A DNA stretch of 64,000 bases, taken from Verrucomicrobiota bacterium. GTDB taxonomy: Bacteria > Verrucomicrobiota > Verrucomicrobiia > Opitutales > Opitutaceae. Shown here piece by piece: positions 61,494 to 64,000 of this stretch; position 1 is the stretch's first letter, and each line of letters begins with the position of its first letter. The stretch is taken from NCBI GenBank assembly GCA_023457035.1, contig JAEWNN010000013.1, positions 1 through 64,000 on the forward strand, read 5' to 3'. The notes under the pieces were generated by a model. It did not search any database. It was not told where the DNA came from and worked only from the letters and a program-made list of their open reading frames with translations. A program made the translations under genes and the position numbers.

Positions 61494-61671
61494 GTGTTTG
61501 TGGGTGTTGTGTCCGGACCGGCAGGCCACTGGGCGCGGCTATCCGGACGGAGTAGGTTGGATGTGGTGGGCTCAAGTGCTTGAGCGCAGATTGAGCGCTG
61601 CTGCGTGGGAGCGCCTGTGCGACGCGAGGAGCAGCCAGGCCAACGCGTGGATGGGCATCTGTCGCTCGTTG

Positions 61672-62202
61672 TCATGGTTTTTTCCCAAGCAGATCGAGGA
61701 TGGCGGCACTGGCGTGCTTCCATCCGGATTCAAGATCGCGAACGTGCTTCCCCCGGCAGCTCTCGTTAAGGCGGCTCCACGACTCGACGAGGCCGGCGTT
61801 GAACCAACGTTGCTGATGAGCGTGAGCCGTAAAGACGGCTCCTGAAAGCGTAAGCAAACAGTGGATTTCGACGGATGCGGCCCACTCCATGAGTCCGCTT
61901 GCATCGTCCGTGTTGGTGCAGGCAAAAGAGCAGCCGAAGTCAGTCTCGAAGCGAAAGGCGGCGAGACCAGCGGACACCGGAGGCAGTTCCGCGATCTGGT
62001 GGACGTCGGTTATGCGTGGACGCAAAGACTCCAGAATTAGCAGTGATGCCAAGGAGGTGATGGCGTAGCCCTGCAAGGACCGGTTTGCGCAGTCACGTAA
62101 TGCTTCGAACTCCTCTCGGGGCAGGAAGAAGGCCGGGAGTAACGGGCCGTTGAGCAGGAGTAGATCGTGGCCTGAGCTGATGACGACATAGGTTCGGTTC
62201 AT
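61672..62202 (-). CDS. Island paralogue family member D
   Basis: 176 residues from ATG 62202. Family blocks: YVVISSGHDLLLLNGPLLPA then FFLPREE; ASLLILESLRPRITDVHQIA, LPPVSAGLAAFRFETDFGCS and WAASVEIHCLLTLSGAVFT. The C-terminal helix region (DLESGWKHASAAILDLLG) resembles the ends of B and E. It follows member E by 10 bp, so the two are in one operon. No signal peptide or known domain. Confidence 0.78.
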   Translation of the reverse strand: MNRTYVVISSGHDLLLLNGPLLPAFFLPREEFEALRDCANRSLQGYAITSLASLLILESLRPRITDVHQIAELPPVSAGLAAFRFETDFGCSFACTNTDDASGLMEWAASVEIHCLLTLSGAVFTAHAHQQRWFNAGLVESWSRLNESCRGKHVRDLESGWKHASAAILDLLGKKP

Positions 62203-62212
62203 GAGGGTGGGC

Positions 62213-62776
62213 TCAGTTGCGGTCGTTGGCATGTGACACTGCACCGAGGAGATCGGGTGCGTGATCCAGGATTGCCTCGCGGATGAGGTTGCGTACCGCG
62301 GTCCAGCCCGGATGGTTGATGGTGAATCCCGCTGGCGGTGAGATCTGGGTCGCTCTCTCCCAATCCATGGCGAGGTGGCGATTGCTTGTACCAAGCTTTC
62401 CGATGCCGAGTGGTGTGAAGATCGAGCGGTCGGACGTGAACACGAGATGCAACTGGTGCCGCTCCCCGAAGGTACGGAGCTCTGCTGCGGTGCGTGGCTC
62501 AGTGTAGCCGAGGCGCCAACTCGTGCGAAGGTTCATCCCGAACGAGGGGATCGACTCGTTGGGCAGAACCTTGATGTCGATGATGTCCCGGACACTCCCG
62601 TGGAGTATGGTGACAGGTAGGTGACTTGTGAGAGCGATGTGGGGTGTGGGCGAATCATCCGTCAGCACATGGTGCAAGTTGCACGCGGGGACGAAAAAGG
62701 CCGGCTTGGCCGGCCCTTGATGGACGAGAAGGTCTCCGGCTGAGCCGAAGACTATGATGGGTGTGGTTGAGTTCAT
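62213..62776 (-). CDS. Island paralogue family member E
   Basis: 187 residues from ATG 62776. Family blocks: IIVFGSAGDLLVHQGPAKPA then FFVPACN; LPVTILHGSVRDIIDIKVLP, SIPSFGMNLRTSWRLGYTEP and FGERHQLHLVFTSDRSIF. It is the first copy after the XRE regulator gene (108 bp gap) and is followed by member D. Like member C it contains a hairpin plus T run in the codons for the GPAKPAFF motif (62694-62715). Alternative start 62809 adds a leader not shared by the others. Confidence 0.78.
   Translation of the reverse strand: MNSTTPIIVFGSAGDLLVHQGPAKPAFFVPACNLHHVLTDDSPTPHIALTSHLPVTILHGSVRDIIDIKVLPNESIPSFGMNLRTSWRLGYTEPRTAAELRTFGERHQLHLVFTSDRSIFTPLGIGKLGTSNRHLAMDWERATQISPPAGFTINHPGWTAVRNLIREAILDHAPDLLGAVSHANDRN
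62694..62715 (-). terminator. Terminator-like hairpin inside member E
   Basis: On the minus strand GGCCGGC-CAA-GCCGGCC followed by TTTTT, about 60 nt after the start codon, at the same codons as the hairpin in member C. Confidence 0.45.
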
Positions 62777-62884
62777 AACGTGGAACCAAGCAGACTGGCT
62801 TGATCCCACGCAGTGGGGACGGACAGAGCGGGCGGTTGGAGTGAAGGGAGAACCGCCAAGCTCCTATCAGGGAGAAGGAACCGA

Positions 62885-63184
62885 TCAGCGCCGCTGCTGG
62901 CGCATCTGGATCGAGACCTTGGCCGAGCGTTGGGGCCCGGTTGCAAGGATCTCCGCTGCAAGGTCGCCGAGGTATGCCGTCATGAGCGCTGATGCCTCGT
63001 CCTTGGGAAGCCCTGCACAGATGGTCCCGACGATTTCCGGAGTGGCCCGCCGTCGACCGAGGAGAATCCGGTTGAGGATTGGTCCTGAGATGCCGATCTG
63101 GGCGGCGAACCGGGCCTGATGTCCATCGTGGGGTGGGGCGGCGACGATCCGCTTGAGGGCGGCGATGAATTGAAGCTCGGGCAT
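62885..63184 (-). CDS. XRE-type helix-turn-helix regulator
   Basis: 99 residues. A lambda-repressor-like helix-turn-helix is visible: GHQARFAAQIGISGPILNRI followed by LGRRRATPEIVGTICAGL. There is no C-terminal protease or ligand domain. It heads the minus-strand gene series of the island and is divergent from the PD-(D/E)XK gene by 101 bp, the standard position for a repressor of an accessory element. Confidence 0.8.
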   Translation of the reverse strand: MPELQFIAALKRIVAAPPHDGHQARFAAQIGISGPILNRILLGRRRATPEIVGTICAGLPKDEASALMTAYLGDLAAEILATGPQRSAKVSIQMRQQRR

Positions 63185-63247
63185 CTGGATGGAAAATGGG
63201 GGCTATCTGTTTGGAACGCAACGAGGAAGGGATGCGGCGTTCAGTAA

Positions 63248-63260
63248 AACTTGCCAAGTT
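63248..63260. promoter_or_regulatory. Inverted repeat, candidate operator between divergent genes
   Basis: AACTT-GCC-AAGTT, a perfect 5-bp inverted repeat with a 3-bp spacer, in the AT-richer 101-bp region between the XRE gene and the PD-(D/E)XK gene. It could be the binding site of the regulator. Confidence 0.4.
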
Positions 63261-63285
63261 GGTAATAACGGATACTTAACGAGGC

Positions 63286-63873
63286 ATGACAACATTAACC
63301 ATCTCGAAGTTCTCCCGCACCGTCACTGCGGGGCAGTACGACGCCCTGCATGGCGAAGTCAGCCCCTCGTCCACCTATGAGATCCCGGTTCCCAGAGCGC
63401 TGGCTTCCCGGCACTCCTCCGCCTTTCTCGACGGTTGCCGCCTCCACGAGCTGCTCCAACGCATGGGCGACACCGGTCCGCTCTCCGCCATGGAGAAACG
63501 CTATCTCCCGTGGATGTCCGCTTTGCGGACGAAACTGCGTGAGTTGGGCGTCAAACGCATTGAGGCCGAGCAGCCGTTGTCCCGTTGGAACGGCATTCCC
63601 GGCGGGGTTTGCGACCTGCGCCTGCACGGCGGTCCGACACCCGAGGGGGTGTTGGAGCTCAAAGTCGTGAGCCATCTGCCTGAGACACCGCTGGTCAAGG
63701 ATCTGGTCCAGGTCGGGGCGTATGCTGCGCTTGCGGATGTCCGTACCTATGATCGCGTCTGGGCTGGGCTGGCGTACGCATCAATCAAAGACGCACACAT
63801 CCGCCTTTTCCTGTTCTCCGACGTCGCTGCGCTCGTCGGCAATGCGTCGGAACTCTTCGCAAATGCCGCCTAA
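63286..63873 (+). CDS. PD-(D/E)XK nuclease-like protein
   Basis: 195 residues. The nuclease core is recognisable: GGVCDLRL (Asp110), then VLELKVVS (Glu124, Lys126) and the following QVGAYAAL (Gln142), as in RecB/Cas4-type and phage-type exonucleases. The N-terminal 100 residues (HSSAFLDGCRLHELLQRM) could hold an upstream His/Glu. Such small PD-(D/E)XK proteins in islands act in recombination, DNA degradation or defence; the sequence does not say which. It is divergent from the XRE gene, and another gene follows at once. Confidence 0.72.
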   Translation: MTTLTISKFSRTVTAGQYDALHGEVSPSSTYEIPVPRALASRHSSAFLDGCRLHELLQRMGDTGPLSAMEKRYLPWMSALRTKLRELGVKRIEAEQPLSRWNGIPGGVCDLRLHGGPTPEGVLELKVVSHLPETPLVKDLVQVGAYAALADVRTYDRVWAGLAYASIKDAHIRLFLFSDVAALVGNASELFANAA

Positions 63874-63874
63874 A

Positions 63875-64000
63875 ATGCCGAGGCCGAACATGCAGTGGAT
63901 CTGGACCGATGATGCTCGCTACCGCGAGGTGTTCGCGCTGATCTCGAAGAGCGCGAATCGCAAGGAAGCCCCTCTGGTGGTCGAGCCCGGCTGCGGGCCG
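63875..64000 (+). CDS. Unknown protein, 5' part only (cut by window edge)
   Basis: Open from ATG 63875 (or in-frame ATG 63863, which overlaps the preceding stop) to the right edge, 42 residues visible: MQWIWTDDARYREVFALIS, then VVEPGCGP. The close spacing or overlap with the PD-(D/E)XK gene indicates one operon. Too short for a family call. Confidence 0.55.
   Translation, partial: MPRPNMQWIWTDDARYREVFALISKSANRKEAPLVVEPGCGP

Larger units (their letters stand above)
58460..64000. mobile_element. Putative genomic island (left part)
   Basis: Bounded on the left by the tRNA-Glu 3' fragment and extending past the window edge. It differs from the chromosome in lower GC, in relaxed codon use, in short unknown genes, in direct repeats and tRNA-like debris. 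It carries five paralogous unknown genes, an XRE regulator and a PD-(D/E)XK nuclease-like gene. No integrase, transposase or phage structural gene is visible here; an integrase would have to lie to the right. Confidence 0.55.

Overview
The window is about 64 kb of very GC-rich chromosome. I infer a diderm bacterium of the Verrucomicrobiota, most likely close to Opitutaceae. The reasons are an exosortase/PEP-CTERM exopolysaccharide locus, an rplU-rpmA pair, an MCE lipid transporter and verrucomicrobial-type pseudopilin and fusion genes. No 16S rRNA or other decisive marker is present, so the taxonomy is inference.

Positions 1-10.3 kb hold an exopolysaccharide export locus read on the minus strand: a large TPR protein, a NusG/RfaH-like antiterminator, a VapBC-like toxin-antitoxin pair, a Wza-type export lipoprotein/porin, a chain-length/BY-kinase fusion, an exosortase with a fused EpsI-like domain, and an outer-membrane beta-barrel that runs off the left edge. 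A sequence almost identical to the enterobacterial ops element lies between the antiterminator gene and the rest of the operon. A WcaI-like glycosyltransferase (10.5-11.8 kb, + strand) probably belongs to the same pathway, and a PEP-CTERM substrate protein sits at 23.0 kb.

Positions 11.8-58.3 kb are mixed housekeeping and single-gene units: KsgA, a pseudopilin, OGG1-type and AAG-type DNA glycosylases, L27/L21, an AmmeMemoRadiSam pair (Memo-AMMECR1 fusion plus radical SAM enzyme), an ArsR-methyltransferase fusion beside an MBL-fold nuclease, a split phosphotransacetylase, a CsgG-like protein, MurJ, L28, an ACP-FabZ fusion, galactose mutarotase plus a sugar symporter, S2 and EF-Ts, tRNA-Ala, a four-gene MCE/Mla-type transporter operon, the gap-pgk-tpiA glycolytic cluster, an inositol-phosphatase-family enzyme and a large membrane glycosyltransferase. 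Many units end in clear intrinsic terminators.

From about 58.46 kb to the right edge the sequence changes character: less GC-rich, short unknown genes, repeats and tRNA-like debris. The boundary is a 28-nt 3' end of a tRNA-Glu gene followed by its terminator, as expected for an integrated element. This island carries five divergent tandem copies of one unrecognised protein family, one further unknown protein, an XRE-type regulator, and a divergently transcribed PD-(D/E)XK nuclease-like gene followed by a gene cut by the window edge. The paralogue array is the best candidate here for an undescribed system.
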